Shown: positions 34,606-43,991, counted from the first letter of the stretch. The stretch is DNA of 64,000 bases from Megasphaera sp. MJR8396C (GCF_001546855.1 NZ_KQ958179.1:36307-100306); one strand, 5' to 3'. The notes: generated by a model not told the origin, from the sequence alone. Translations and numbers: made by a program.

Positions 34606-35079
34606 TTACTGCTGATCCGGCGTATCCTGATGTCCATTGTTCTTCAGCAGGCTTTCGCGATTCTGCTGAATGCTGGATAAGGTCTTTTCCAATGTCGATT
34701 CAACGTATTTGAGGACGTCGCCGGCATAGGTAATGGAGCTGTTTTTCAGCTGTTCCGACGAGTCATTGGCCGTTTGGATAACCTGGTTGGCACGTTCCTG
34801 AGCCTGCCGTACCAGTTCACTTTCTTCGGTCAGTTTGGCGATATAATCTTTCGCCTGGGCTACCATGCCGTCAGCGTGATGCTGGGCATCGGCAATGACC
34901 TTGTCTCTTTCGGCCAAAATCTTCTTGGATTGTTCCAATTCAGCCGGCATGGATTCTTTCAAATCGTCGATGATCTGAAGGATTTCTTCTTCTTCTACCA
35001 TTTTTTTGTTGGTAAAGGGAACTTTTGAAGCGTTCATTACTAAGCTTTCCAAATCTTCTAACAGTTTATCCGAATTCAT
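34606..35079 (-). CDS. Coiled-coil protein resembling ATP synthase subunit b / DivIVA-like, function unknown
   Basis: A 157-residue soluble protein that is mostly alpha-helical. Residues 25-120 are a heptad-rich coiled coil (MVEEEEILQIIDDLKESMPA, AERDKVIADAQHHADGMVAQ) similar to the stalk of F-type ATPase subunit b or to DivIVA/GpsB-like helices. There is no membrane segment. The ATG at 35079 follows GGAG. A gene of this sort next to coaD is a recurrent arrangement in Negativicutes and Clostridia, where the product is annotated as hypothetical. A role in cell division or membrane-curvature sensing is possible only by analogy. Confidence 0.75.
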   Translation of the reverse strand: MNSDKLLEDLESLVMNASKVPFTNKKMVEEEEILQIIDDLKESMPAELEQSKKILAERDKVIADAQHHADGMVAQAKDYIAKLTEESELVRQAQERANQVIQTANDSSEQLKNSSITYAGDVLKYVESTLEKTLSSIQQNRESLLKNNGHQDTPDQQ

Positions 35080-35092
35080 GTAGTCTCCACTC

Positions 35093-35584
35093 CTAAGCAT
35101 TGTACTTGTCTGCAAACTTCACTTTTAGTTTCTTTTCAACGTAATCGGGAACCATATCATCGAGCTTGCCGCCAAAGCAGGCCAGTTCGCGGATGCCCGT
35201 CGAGCTGATATAAGAATATTTGGTACTCGTCATGATGAATACCGTTTCGATGCGCGGCTCTACTTTTTTCATGAGCAGGGCCCGCTGGAATTCATATTCA
35301 AAATCGCTCAGGGCCCGGAGGCCGCGAATAATGACGGTCGCACCATGGTCGATGGCGTATTCGTTGAGAAGGCCGTGAAAGCTGACGACTTCAATATTGG
35401 GAATATGTCTCGTCGTTTCTCTCAGCATCTCTTCTCGTTCAGCCATCGTAAACAACGGCTTCTTTACGGGATTTTCAAAAACAGCAACGATAAGTTTATC
35501 GACTAATTTGCTCCCCCGTTCAAAAATATCAATGTGTCCATTGGTAACAGGATCAAAACTGCCCGGACAAATACCGATTCGCAC
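35093..35584 (-). CDS. coaD: Phosphopantetheine adenylyltransferase
   Basis: A 163-residue nucleotidyltransferase that makes dephospho-CoA from 4'-phosphopantetheine and ATP. The TNGH form of the HxGH motif lies in CPGSFDPVTNGHIDIF, and the substrate-binding ISSTGIRELA near residue 125 replaces ISSTxVRE. I chose the GTG at 35584, ten bases after AAGGAG, giving MRIGICPGSFDP, the family N-terminus; the TTG at 35593 is too close to the site. rsmD ends at 35590, so the genes are tightly coupled. Confidence 0.95.
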   Translation of the reverse strand: MRIGICPGSFDPVTNGHIDIFERGSKLVDKLIVAVFENPVKKPLFTMAEREEMLRETTRHIPNIEVVSFHGLLNEYAIDHGATVIIRGLRALSDFEYEFQRALLMKKVEPRIETVFIMTSTKYSYISSTGIRELACFGGKLDDMVPDYVEKKLKVKFADKYNA

Positions 35585-35589
35585 TTCTT

Positions 35590-36147
35590 TCAAACTCCTT
35601 CCTGGCGACGACGGATAAAAGCAATCCGCGTGTCATTTCCATAGGATTTTTCTCTGATGACCTCATACAATGTGTTCTCCGTTATACCTTCATTCCGGCT
35701 GTATTCCATCAGAATCAATCCACCAGGAGCCAACAAATCGTATTGACCTATCAAAACAATTGTATCGTTCACCAAATTTTTGTTATACGGCGGGTCGGCA
35801 AAGATGTAATCAAACTGCCGCCCTTGCAGCCGTGCCAAAGCTTTTGCCGACGGGAGACGCAGTACTTCAGCGCGTTCACCAAACCCGCAGAGCGACGCAT
35901 TCTGGCGAATGAGGGCCTGCGTATAATGGTCGATGAATACAGCCGAATCTGCACCGCGGCTCAAGGCTTCTAATCCCAAGGCACCTGTACCCGCAAAGAT
36001 ATCGAGAACCCTTGCCCCGGCCAGACTGCCTCTGCTTTCAAGCATATTAAAAAGACTTTCCCGCGTGCGGTCTAAGGTCGGCCGGGTCAGCATTCCTTTC
36101 GGCGACTTCAAAATTCGCCCTCTGGCACTACCCGATATGATTCTCAT
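35590..36147 (-). CDS. rsmD: 16S rRNA (guanine(966)-N(2))-methyltransferase
   Basis: A 185-residue class I methyltransferase. The N-terminal family sequence is MRIISGSARGRILKSPKG, the SAM motif is VLDIFAGTGALGLEALSRG, and the catalytic DPPY motif is in YIFADPPYNKNLV. It methylates G966 of 16S rRNA in assembled small subunits. rsmD-coaD is a widespread pair. It starts the unit rsmD-coaD-(coiled coil); 54 bases separate it from plsY. Confidence 0.95.
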   Translation of the reverse strand: MRIISGSARGRILKSPKGMLTRPTLDRTRESLFNMLESRGSLAGARVLDIFAGTGALGLEALSRGADSAVFIDHYTQALIRQNASLCGFGERAEVLRLPSAKALARLQGRQFDYIFADPPYNKNLVNDTIVLIGQYDLLAPGGLILMEYSRNEGITENTLYEVIREKSYGNDTRIAFIRRRQEGV

Positions 36148-36201
36148 AAGATCACCTGCTCGTACATAATCAATTATACACGTTTTTTAGTACATATCAA
36201 T

Positions 36202-36825
36202 CTATTTTTTCTGAATTCGTTCGACCTTCAGTTCCCGTCCCTGTATCAGGCGGATAATATTATCCTTATGACGGACGACGACGAGGATCGCAGCCAAGAG
36301 ACCGAAAATCGTAAGCGGCAGCGGTTCGCCAAAAAAGTACATCAGGATCGGCACCAAGACGGCGGCTACGATGGAGCCCAGGGAGACGATGCGCGTAATG
36401 GCAACGATGACGACCCAGACGGCAAAGACGATGAGCGTTTCCCAAGGGGCCAGGAACAAGATGATGCCAAGGCCGGTAGCGACGCCTTTCCCGCCTTTGA
36501 ATTTCAGAAAAATAGAGCACGAATGACCGATGATGGCCAAGAGGCCGCCGGCGATCATGAGATAGATCTGATCGGCCGGGGTTCCGATGCCGGCCTGGGA
36601 GGCAAGCTGCCCCAAGTAGACACCGAACATCCCCTTAGCGACGTCACAGATGAGAACCAACAGGCCGCCGACGGCACCGAAGACACGGTAGGCATTGGTC
36701 GCCCCCGTATTATGACTGCCGTACTCGCGGGGATCGGTATGGTACAGGACCTTGCCGATGACCAGGCCGCTGGGGACAGAGCCTACCAGATAGGCCAAGA
36801 TCAGGCAGAGGATACCGGTCATCAT
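36202..36825 (-). CDS. plsY: Glycerol-3-phosphate acyltransferase PlsY
   Basis: A 207-residue integral membrane enzyme that transfers an acyl group from acyl-phosphate to glycerol-3-phosphate. Conserved motifs are LVGSVPSGLVIGK, the glycine-rich GSHNTGATNAYRVFG and FKGGKGVATGLG, with five or more membrane helices between. The start overlaps the der stop by four bases (ATGA). plsC, the next acyltransferase of phosphatidate synthesis, is three genes upstream in the same run. Confidence 0.95.
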   Translation of the reverse strand: MMTGILCLILAYLVGSVPSGLVIGKVLYHTDPREYGSHNTGATNAYRVFGAVGGLLVLICDVAKGMFGVYLGQLASQAGIGTPADQIYLMIAGGLLAIIGHSCSIFLKFKGGKGVATGLGIILFLAPWETLIVFAVWVVIVAITRIVSLGSIVAAVLVPILMYFFGEPLPLTIFGLLAAILVVVRHKDNIIRLIQGRELKVERIQKK

Positions 36826-38153
36826 AAGCGGTCACCATCCTTCTTGCCACGCAAGATGAGCCGGATGGGAGTGCCTTCAAAGCCGAAGGTTTCGCGCAGT
36901 CGGTTTTCCAAGAAGCGCAGATACGAAAAATGCATGAGCTGGGGCTCATTGACGAAGAGAATAAACGTCGGCGGCTGGACCGAAGCCTGGGTCATGTAGT
37001 AGATTTTCAGCAGCCGTCCGCCTTTGGCCGGCGGCGGATTGGTGAGCTGGGCATCTTCGATGAGTTCGTTTAAGACGCTCGTCGATATGCGCATATGCTG
37101 CTGTTCCGATACGAATTTGACCATATCGGCCAGGCGGTTAATGCGCTGCTTGGTCAGGGCCGAAGCGAAGAGAATCGGGGCGTACTGGAGGAAGGCCAGT
37201 TCCCGTCGGATATCTTCTTCGAACTTATGGCTCGTCTTGCTGTCCTTTTCAACGAGATCCCACTTGTTGACGACGATGATGCAGCCCTTGCCCGCTTCGT
37301 GGACGTAGCCGGCGATTTTCGTATCCTGTTCGGTAACGCCTTCCGTCGCATCGATGACCAGGACGGCGATATCCGAGCGGTCGACGGCGCGAAGGGCGCG
37401 GACGACGCTGTACCGTTCGACCGGCATGTCGATCTTGGCCTTGCGGCGCATGCCCGCCGTATCGATGAGGACGAAGTCCGTTCCTTCATAGGACCAGTGG
37501 GTATCGATGGAATCGCGCGTCGTACCCGGTACGTTGCTGACGATGACCCGGTCCTGCCCCAAGAGGGCATTGGTCAGGGACGATTTGCCGACGTTCGGCC
37601 GGCCGACGAGGGAAATATGAATCGTATCGTCGTCGTCTTCAAGGGCCGGAACCTCTTTAATATTCTTCAGGACTTCATCGAGGAGGTCGCCGAGGTTCAT
37701 CAGGTTGACGGCTGAGATGCCGATGGGATCGCCTAAGCCGAGGTTATAAAATTCATAGATGTTTATTTCCTGTTCGACGCTGTCGATCTTGTTGACGACC
37801 AGGATGACCGGTTTGCCGCACGAGCGCAGGATGTGAGCGATTTCTTCGTCCTGCGGCTGGATGCCGACCTTGCCGTCGACGACGTACAGGATGACATCGG
37901 CTTCGCGAATGGCCAGTTCCGCCTGATAGCGCATACTGGTAAAGATGTGATCATTGGAATCGATAAATTCAATGCCGCCCGTATCGATCATGGTAAATTC
38001 CCGACCGAGCCATTCGGCATCAAAGTAAATTCTGTCGCGGGTAACGCCGGGAATGTCTTCAACGATGGAAATCCGTTTCTTGACAATGGCGTTAAACAGC
38101 GTCGATTTGCCGACATTCGGCCGACCGACGACGGCGACTAAGGGTTTATACAT
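36822..38153 (-). CDS. der: Ribosome-assembly GTPase Der (EngA)
   Basis: A 443-residue protein with two tandem GTPase domains and a KH-like C-terminal domain. Domain 1 has GRPNVGKST (residues 10-18), DTGGIEF and NKID. Domain 2 has [17 protein letters not shown] and NKWD. The C-terminal part includes [20 protein letters not shown]. Der is required for 50S assembly. A terminator hairpin stands between the S1 gene and the der ribosome-binding site, so transcription into der may be attenuated. Confidence 0.96.
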   Translation of the reverse strand: MYKPLVAVVGRPNVGKSTLFNAIVKKRISIVEDIPGVTRDRIYFDAEWLGREFTMIDTGGIEFIDSNDHIFTSMRYQAELAIREADVILYVVDGKVGIQPQDEEIAHILRSCGKPVILVVNKIDSVEQEINIYEFYNLGLGDPIGISAVNLMNLGDLLDEVLKNIKEVPALEDDDDTIHISLVGRPNVGKSSLTNALLGQDRVIVSNVPGTTRDSIDTHWSYEGTDFVLIDTAGMRRKAKIDMPVERYSVVRALRAVDRSDIAVLVIDATEGVTEQDTKIAGYVHEAGKGCIIVVNKWDLVEKDSKTSHKFEEDIRRELAFLQYAPILFASALTKQRINRLADMVKFVSEQQHMRISTSVLNELIEDAQLTNPPPAKGGRLLKIYYMTQASVQPPTFILFVNEPQLMHFSYLRFLENRLRETFGFEGTPIRLILRGKKDGDRL

Positions 38154-38175
38154 GGCATTATCCTTTCTATAAACG

Positions 38176-38216
38176 AAAAAAGGATAACCGGTACAGCCCG
38201 GCTATCCTCTTTTTAC
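38176..38216 (-). terminator. Intrinsic terminator / possible attenuator between ispH-rpsA and der
   Basis: Minus-strand stem AGGATAGCCGGG / CCGGTTATCCT with a T run; it ends about 20 bases before the der start codon, leaving no room for a promoter in between. Confidence 0.85.
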
Positions 38217-38222
38217 AAAGCC

Positions 38223-40181
38223 TTAGTTGTTTTCTTCTTCGTTATCCTGGTTAGCGAGGTAGTCGCGAACTTCCTGTTCTTCTTCATCTTTCTGAATAGC
38301 CAGAACGCTGAGAGAAATCTTCTTCTTATCCGTATCGATGCCGATGATCTTAACGTTCATGACATCGCCGATGTCGACCAGGTCTTTGACAGCCACGCCG
38401 CGTTTTTCAGTTAATTCAGAAATATGGAGCAAGCCCTGCAATTCCGGATCGATGGCTAAGATAGCACCGAACGGCAAGAGTTTCTTAACTTCGCCTTTTA
38501 CGATATCGCCGACTTCAAATTTTTCGATAGCCGCAATCCAGGGGTTCTTCTGAAGAGCTTTCAAGGAGAGGGAAATACGATTCCGTTCCTGATCGAACTT
38601 CTGAACGAGGACTTCGAGTTCTTCTCCGGCCTGGAGAACGTCTTCTACAGCATTGATGCGCTTCCAAGAAATATCAGAAATGTGGAGCAGGCCTTCTACG
38701 CCGCCGAGATCGATGAATGCGCCATAGGGCATGATCTTAACGACAGTGCCTTTGATGACAGCCCCTTCTTCAATGTTCTTAAGGGCTTCTTCGCGTTTTG
38801 CTTCGCGTTCTGATTCAAGTACAGCCTTGCGGGACAGGACCAGACGGTTTTTGTGTTCGTCAATGTCGATGACTTTGACCTGGAAGGTTTCACCGACGAG
38901 GTAGTCCAAAGACTTCACGAATTTGATATCGCCCTGGGAGAGGGGGATAAATCCGCGGAGGGATTTGATCGAAACGACGAGGCCAGCCTTATTCGTTTCT
39001 TTCCCAACACATTCGACGAGCTGATCATTTTCGAAAGCTTCGCGAACTTCTTTCCAGTCTTCGACTTTCTTCATCTTGACGAGGGAAACGACAATAGCTC
39101 CTTCTTCTTTGATGTTGTTGGCAATTTCAACTGTCAGTTCATCGCCGACTTTGACAAAGTCACTCGCTTTTTCCGGAGCGGGAACAGCCATTTCCTTTTT
39201 CGGCAGAATTGCTTCCGCTTTCGTACCGATGGAAACATAGGCAGCATCATCATTCACAGAAATAACCGTGCCTTTGACCACGTCACCTTTCTTTGGATTT
39301 TCTTCATAGTCATACTTGTCCAACAATTCTTCACTCATTACTTCTGTGCCTTCAGCTTGCAAATTTTCCATAATCTTAACAACCTCCTGTATTATCCAAT
39401 CCGGCGTAGAAGCGCCGGCTGTAATGCCTATATGATTCATACCACTGAACCAGGCCGTATCCAATTCGGCTGCTGTTTCAATGTGGTATGTCGGGCAATC
39501 CTGTTCACGGCATACCTGCGCGAGGCGGCCGGTGTTGGCGCTGTTCTTGCCGCCAATGACGATCATGGCGTCCACCTGACCTGCCAATTCTATCGCTGCC
39601 TGCTGACGCTGCTGCGTCGCCGTACATATGGTCATATGCACATCGAGATGATTAGTCTTTTGTTGCAGGATAGCGGCGATACGCTTGAATTGCTCTTGAG
39701 AGAACGTCGTTTGGACGACGACTCCCATAGAATCGCAAAAGGGAATCTGTTGAGCCTCTTCTTCCCTGTCTATTATAATAGCACGATTTGCCCCCCATTG
39801 TGAAATACTAATTACTTCAGGATGGGCCTTTTCGCCTACTATTATAAGCTTTTCACCTTTTTCGATGATATTTTTGGCGTCTTGTTGGGCCTTTTTGACG
39901 TGTGGACAGGTAGCATCTATGACTTTTAGTTCTCGATTTTCGGCTTGTTCATAGACTTCCGGTCCTACGCCATGGGAGCGTATCAAGACGACAGCCCCCT
40001 TATCGACCTCATCCAAAGAGTCTACCGGCGACACGCCTTGTTCGGCGAGACGCCAGACAACTTGCGGATTGTGGATGATAGGTCCTAAGGTATGCGTTCC
40101 TTTTTCAGCCTGTCCGGCCAGTTCAACGGCTCGTCGGACGCCATAGCAAAAGCCACAGGCTGCGGCGAGAGTTACTTTCAT
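38223..40181 (-). CDS. ispH-rpsA: Fused IspH (HMBPP reductase) and 30S ribosomal protein S1
   Basis: A 652-residue fusion. Residues 1-285 are 4-hydroxy-3-methylbut-2-enyl diphosphate reductase, the last step of the MEP isoprenoid pathway; the iron-sulphur cysteines are in ACGFC, DATCPHV and TICTATQQRQ, and the histidines are in HNPQVV and GEKAHPEV. Residues about 297-645 hold four S1 RNA-binding domains (KGDVVKGTVISVNDDAAYVS, SIKSLRGFIPLSQG, KGTVVKIMPYGAFIDLGGVE, KGEVKKLLPFGAI), ending in an acidic tail. The fusion is known from Clostridia and Negativicutes. It overlaps plsC by four bases. Confidence 0.95.
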   Translation of the reverse strand: MKVTLAAACGFCYGVRRAVELAGQAEKGTHTLGPIIHNPQVVWRLAEQGVSPVDSLDEVDKGAVVLIRSHGVGPEVYEQAENRELKVIDATCPHVKKAQQDAKNIIEKGEKLIIVGEKAHPEVISISQWGANRAIIIDREEEAQQIPFCDSMGVVVQTTFSQEQFKRIAAILQQKTNHLDVHMTICTATQQRQQAAIELAGQVDAMIVIGGKNSANTGRLAQVCREQDCPTYHIETAAELDTAWFSGMNHIGITAGASTPDWIIQEVVKIMENLQAEGTEVMSEELLDKYDYEENPKKGDVVKGTVISVNDDAAYVSIGTKAEAILPKKEMAVPAPEKASDFVKVGDELTVEIANNIKEEGAIVVSLVKMKKVEDWKEVREAFENDQLVECVGKETNKAGLVVSIKSLRGFIPLSQGDIKFVKSLDYLVGETFQVKVIDIDEHKNRLVLSRKAVLESEREAKREEALKNIEEGAVIKGTVVKIMPYGAFIDLGGVEGLLHISDISWKRINAVEDVLQAGEELEVLVQKFDQERNRISLSLKALQKNPWIAAIEKFEVGDIVKGEVKKLLPFGAILAIDPELQGLLHISELTEKRGVAVKDLVDIGDVMNVKIIGIDTDKKKISLSVLAIQKDEEEQEVRDYLANQDNEEENN

Positions 40182-40792
40182 TTTTCGTCCCCTTTATACT
40201 GATTTTGCATAGTCACGATGGAATCGCGAATTTCTTCGGAAAAGGCCGTGACTACGTCGTGATCGGAGGCTTTTCCGGCCGGAGCCATGATGGGTTTGCC
40301 AAAGATGACTCGAACGGGCCCCGTCTTTTTCGGCAGAAATTCCGAATTTACGATGGCTGCCGGCAGCACTGGAACCTTGGCCTTAATGGCGATACCGGCA
40401 AAGCCTTCATGAAAGGGGCCGACGAAACCGCCGCGGGTCCGCTTCCCTTCCGGGAAAATCCCCAAAACCGCACCGCCTTTCAAGACCTTAAAGGATTCCA
40501 TGACCGCCTTGCGGTCGATGCGGCCGCGGTGGACCGGGAAGGTATGGACGTAACGCAGGAACCAGCCCATGACGGGATTTCGGAACAGTTCTTCCTTGGC
40601 CATGAAGTGGATGAGATGATGCCGCATGGCCGTTCCTAAAAGGGGCGGATCAAAGTTGCTGGCATGATTACAGGCTACGATGAAAGGCCCTTTTTCAGGG
40701 ATATTTTCTTCGCCGATGACTTCCATATTCAAGAAGCCGTACGTGGCCACATTGAAGATCCGGCGAATCGTATTATACATAAATTCGTGCAT
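40178..40792 (-). CDS. plsC: 1-acyl-sn-glycerol-3-phosphate acyltransferase
   Basis: A 204-residue acyltransferase that makes phosphatidic acid. The catalytic HX4D motif is in ACNHASNFDPPL, with FPEGKRTRGG as the glycerol-phosphate-binding block and VPVLPAAIV as block four. An N-terminal amphipathic or membrane segment (IFNVATYGFLNMEVIG) anchors it to the inner membrane. Start and stop codons overlap with cmk upstream and ispH-rpsA downstream. cmk-plsC-ispH-rpsA is a conserved order in Firmicutes. Confidence 0.94.
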   Translation of the reverse strand: MHEFMYNTIRRIFNVATYGFLNMEVIGEENIPEKGPFIVACNHASNFDPPLLGTAMRHHLIHFMAKEELFRNPVMGWFLRYVHTFPVHRGRIDRKAVMESFKVLKGGAVLGIFPEGKRTRGGFVGPFHEGFAGIAIKAKVPVLPAAIVNSEFLPKKTGPVRVIFGKPIMAPAGKASDHDVVTAFSEEIRDSIVTMQNQYKGDEK

Positions 40793-41460
40793 CAGCCTCG
40801 CTCCTTCATAAGACCGAGAATGACGTCGGCCGTCTGTTGTAAATCGAGATCACTGTTGTCGACGACGACAGCGTCATCGGCTTTCTTCAAAGGGGACACC
40901 TGGCGGTGAGAGTCCATATCATCGCGGGCAGCGATGCTGGCGGCGATGGCGTCATACGATTCAGTACCGCCTTTGGCCTTCACTTCCAAATAACGGCGCT
41001 GGGCCCGGGAGGCAACCGATGCCGTGAGGAAGATTTTAAGATCCGCGTCGGGCAGGACGACGGTCCCGATATCGCGGCCGTCTAAGATGACGCCGCCTTC
41101 TTTGGCCATAGCCTTTTGTAATTTTACCAGTTTTTGCCGTACGACTGCAAGAGCTGCAACGGAAGAAACGTGAGAAGATACACGCTGAGTCCGAATGGCA
41201 TCGGTAACTTCCGTATCGCCGACGTAGACCCGACACAGGTCGGCCATCGGTTCCAGGCGGATATCGACGGTATCTACCAGGGCCTTGACGGCTCCTTCAT
41301 CGGAGATGTCGACGCCCTTTTCTAAGACCGCCCAGGTAAAGGCCCGGTACATGGCTCCTGTATCAATGTATAAATAGCCGACTTTATTGGCCAGCAGTTT
41401 GGCAACACTGCTCTTTCCGGCCCCTGCCGGGCCGTCGATGGCAATGGTTAATTTTTTCAT
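40792..41460 (-). CDS. cmk: Cytidylate kinase
   Basis: A 222-residue nucleotide kinase for CMP and dCMP. The P-loop is IDGPAGAGKSSVAKLLA at residues 8-24, the substrate loop is DTGAMYRAFTW, the LID-like part is DGRDIGTVVLPDADLKIFLT and the C-terminal motif is RDDMDSHRQVSPLKKADDA, then VVDNSDL. It lies two bases downstream of a flavoprotein gene and overlaps plsC. Confidence 0.96.
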   Translation of the reverse strand: MKKLTIAIDGPAGAGKSSVAKLLANKVGYLYIDTGAMYRAFTWAVLEKGVDISDEGAVKALVDTVDIRLEPMADLCRVYVGDTEVTDAIRTQRVSSHVSSVAALAVVRQKLVKLQKAMAKEGGVILDGRDIGTVVLPDADLKIFLTASVASRAQRRYLEVKAKGGTESYDAIAASIAARDDMDSHRQVSPLKKADDAVVVDNSDLDLQQTADVILGLMKERG

Positions 41461-41462
41461 AG

Positions 41463-42701
41463 TCAGCCCTCCTTAGCAGCAGCGGCCGTTCCGGCTACGA
41501 ACCCTGTCGAAAAGGCTGCCTGTAAATTATAACCGCCTGTAAAGGCGTCGATATCGATGACTTCCCCTGCAAAATAGAGGCCCGGAACGATTTTCGACTC
41601 CATCGTCTTGGGATCGATTTCCTTGACCGACACGCCGCCGGCCGTCACGATGGCTTCACTGATCGGCCTCGTCCCGGTCACCGTAAGGGGCAGGGCCTTA
41701 AAAGCTTCGACCAGACGCTGGCGCTGTTCGCGGGAAATCTGATTGACCGGACAGTCTTTGGCGATTCCGGCCTGATCGAGTAGGACTGGAATCAGTCGCT
41801 GGGGCAACAGATCCTTTAAGCCGTTGACCGCTTCTTTGCGGATATATTTTTCAAAATCCCGACGCAGGCGGGCATCGAGTTTTTCCTTCGACAAGGCCGG
41901 CTTTAAGTCGATGCGAAGTTCCAAGGGAAAGGCGGCGCTCTTTTTATGAGCCGCTGCCGTACTGAGCATCAGGATAATCGGCCCGGACACACCAAAGTGG
42001 GTAAACAGCATTTCTCCGAAGTGGGCATCGATTTTTTTCCCACGGCGCCACAGCGAACCTTCGACGTTTTTCAGGGACAGTCCCGATAAGTCATGGGGCC
42101 AGTCTTCTGCCGTCGTAAAGGGGATGAGCGACGGCTTTAATTCCGTCACCTCGTGACCCAGGGTCTTAGCGAAGCCATAGCCGTCGCCGGTGGATCCGGT
42201 TACGGGATAGGACATGCCGCCCGTCGTGATGATGCAGGCATCGCCTTCGTAGGTCTTCGACACCGTTTGGACAACGAAGCGATTCCCCCAGGCTTTAACG
42301 GCTTTGACGCCTTCCTTTAAATGCAGTTCGATACCCTTACGGCACAATTTATGGTAGAAGAGCTTTCGCACTTCGATGGCACTGTCGGACTGTGGGAAAA
42401 TACGGCCGCCCCGTTCTTCTTTGGTCAGAAGGCCCCAGCCGTTCAGTTTGTCCAATAAATCGACGTTCGTAAACTGCTGGTAAGCACTGAACAGGAATTT
42501 TCCGTGCCCCGGCGTGTGAGCGATGAAATCGGCCATGCTGCAGGAGTTGGTCAAGTTGCAGCGCCCCTTACCGGTGATTCCCATTTTCTTACCTACAATA
42601 TCATTTTTTTCAAATAAGTGTACCCTGGCGCCCGATTCGGCAGCCGCCAGCGCAGCCATGATGCCGGCCGCACCGGCACCGATGACGAGGATTTCCTTCA
42701 T
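41463..42701 (-). CDS. NAD(P)/FAD-dependent flavoprotein, HI0933/YhiN (BaiN-like) family
   Basis: A 412-residue flavoprotein with an N-terminal FAD motif VIGAGAAGIMAALAAAESGA and GITGKGRCNLTN, a central domain, and the C-terminal GGVSVKEIDPKTMESKIVPG, then FAGEVIDIDAFTGGYNLQAA, the family hallmark. Relatives include BaiN, a bile-acid 7-dehydroxylation-pathway reductase, but the ubiquitous chromosomal copies have no proven substrate. The ATG at 42701 follows AGGAG; a GTG two codons upstream is possible. The position before cmk is conserved in Firmicutes. Confidence 0.9.
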   Translation of the reverse strand: MKEILVIGAGAAGIMAALAAAESGARVHLFEKNDIVGKKMGITGKGRCNLTNSCSMADFIAHTPGHGKFLFSAYQQFTNVDLLDKLNGWGLLTKEERGGRIFPQSDSAIEVRKLFYHKLCRKGIELHLKEGVKAVKAWGNRFVVQTVSKTYEGDACIITTGGMSYPVTGSTGDGYGFAKTLGHEVTELKPSLIPFTTAEDWPHDLSGLSLKNVEGSLWRRGKKIDAHFGEMLFTHFGVSGPIILMLSTAAAHKKSAAFPLELRIDLKPALSKEKLDARLRRDFEKYIRKEAVNGLKDLLPQRLIPVLLDQAGIAKDCPVNQISREQRQRLVEAFKALPLTVTGTRPISEAIVTAGGVSVKEIDPKTMESKIVPGLYFAGEVIDIDAFTGGYNLQAAFSTGFVAGTAAAAKEG

Positions 42702-42712
42702 AGACACTCCTA

Positions 42713-43432
42713 TTATTTATATTTGTAGAGTTCGGCCACTTCTTCACGGGTCAAGGCGCGATAGGCACCGCGCTTGACGCCGCTCAGGGTCAAAAAGGCA
42801 TACTGGATGCGGCGCAGGTTATGAACCTGGAAGCCGAAGTATTCCAGCATGCGGCGGACCTGGCGATTGCGGCCTTCGTGAATGGTGATTTCCAAGCTGG
42901 TCAGATTCGTCCGCGGGTCGTAGTCGACATAGACGACGTCAGCCGGTGCCGTCATCCCGTCTTTCAGTTCGACGCCGTCGGCTAAATGCTGCAGGATCGA
43001 GTCGGCAATGTGCCCTTTGACCTTGACTTCATAGGTCTTATCGACGAGGCGGCTGGGATGCATCAGGATGTTGGCCAGTTCGCCGTCGTTGGTCATCAGC
43101 AGCAGGCCTTCCGTATTTTGGTCCAGACGACCGACGGCGTAGATACGGTCTTTTTCCTTTTTGAAGTAATCCATGACCGTCGTCCGTCCCTGGTCGTCGC
43201 TCGACGTTGTAATGACGCCCTTGGGCTTATTAAATAGATAATAATGCTTGGCCTGTACTTCCAGGGTCTTGCCGTCGACGGCAATGCGGTCTTTATCGGG
43301 ATTGACTTTGGTGCCTAATTCCCGGACGATGACGCCGTTTACCCGGACCCGTCCTTCCAATATCAGTTTTTCCGAAGCGCGCCGTGAGGCCACACCGCAG
43401 TTACTCATTACTTTCTGCAACCGTTCTTCCAT
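42713..43432 (-). CDS. rluB: Pseudouridine synthase RluB/RsuA family
   Basis: A 239-residue enzyme with an N-terminal S4 RNA-binding domain (MEERLQKVMSNCGVASRRAS, KLILEGRVRVNG) and the catalytic domain with VGRLDQNTEGLLLMTNDGEL, where the aspartate of GRLD is catalytic, and HEGRNRQVRRM. It modifies U2605 of 23S rRNA in the RluB group. I chose the ATG at 43432, nine bases after GGAGG. It overlaps scpB by 32 bases, so translation is coupled. Confidence 0.93.
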   Translation of the reverse strand: MEERLQKVMSNCGVASRRASEKLILEGRVRVNGVIVRELGTKVNPDKDRIAVDGKTLEVQAKHYYLFNKPKGVITTSSDDQGRTTVMDYFKKEKDRIYAVGRLDQNTEGLLLMTNDGELANILMHPSRLVDKTYEVKVKGHIADSILQHLADGVELKDGMTAPADVVYVDYDPRTNLTSLEITIHEGRNRQVRRMLEYFGFQVHNLRRIQYAFLTLSGVKRGAYRALTREEVAELYKYK

Positions 43433-43991
43433 TAGGTCCATCCTCCGTAGTATCTACCGACAAGCGGCCGGCTAAATCAGCAAGGGAATCCATGCCGATA
43501 CATTCCAAAAAATAAGCAGACGTACCGTATAAAATCGGCCGCCCCGGACTGTCCTTACGGCCAAGATCAACGACCAGTCCCTGCTGTACGAGGGACGTCA
43601 GAACGCGCTCTGACGAAACGCCGCGCAGTTTTTCAATATCAGCCCGGGTGACAGGCTGCTTGAAAGCGACGATGGCCAGGACTTCAAGGGCCATGGGCGA
43701 CAGCTCGGTCTTCCCCGTCCGCACCCACTGCAGTGCGTCGTAAAGGTCGGGCCGGGTCACTAACTGATACCCGCCAGCCACGCGGATAAGCCGAAGGCCT
43801 CGTCGCTGATCCTCCAGTACATGCTGCAGGCGCTCAGCGATTTTTCCGACGTCTTCCACCGGCCAGCCCAGGTGGGCACTGATGTCAGCTTCGGTCATAG
43901 CGTCGCCGCTCAAAAAGAGAAGGGCTTCTAACAAGGCCGTCGGTTCGCGGTTATCCTTTTGGCGTGTATCGTAAGGCAATGGTATTCCCAT
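43401..43991 (-). CDS. scpB: Segregation and condensation protein B
   Basis: A 196-residue partner of SMC in the condensin-like complex. It has two winged-helix domains: ALLEALLFLSGDAMTEADIS and LGWPVEDVGKIAERL, then LEVLAIVAFKQPVTRADIEK, LRGVSSERVLTSLVQQGLV and GRPILYGTS, a conserved ScpB motif. It overlaps both scpA (41 bases) and rluB, a common gene order in Firmicutes. Confidence 0.94.
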   Translation of the reverse strand: MGIPLPYDTRQKDNREPTALLEALLFLSGDAMTEADISAHLGWPVEDVGKIAERLQHVLEDQRRGLRLIRVAGGYQLVTRPDLYDALQWVRTGKTELSPMALEVLAIVAFKQPVTRADIEKLRGVSSERVLTSLVQQGLVVDLGRKDSPGRPILYGTSAYFLECIGMDSLADLAGRLSVDTTEDGPNGRTVAESNE

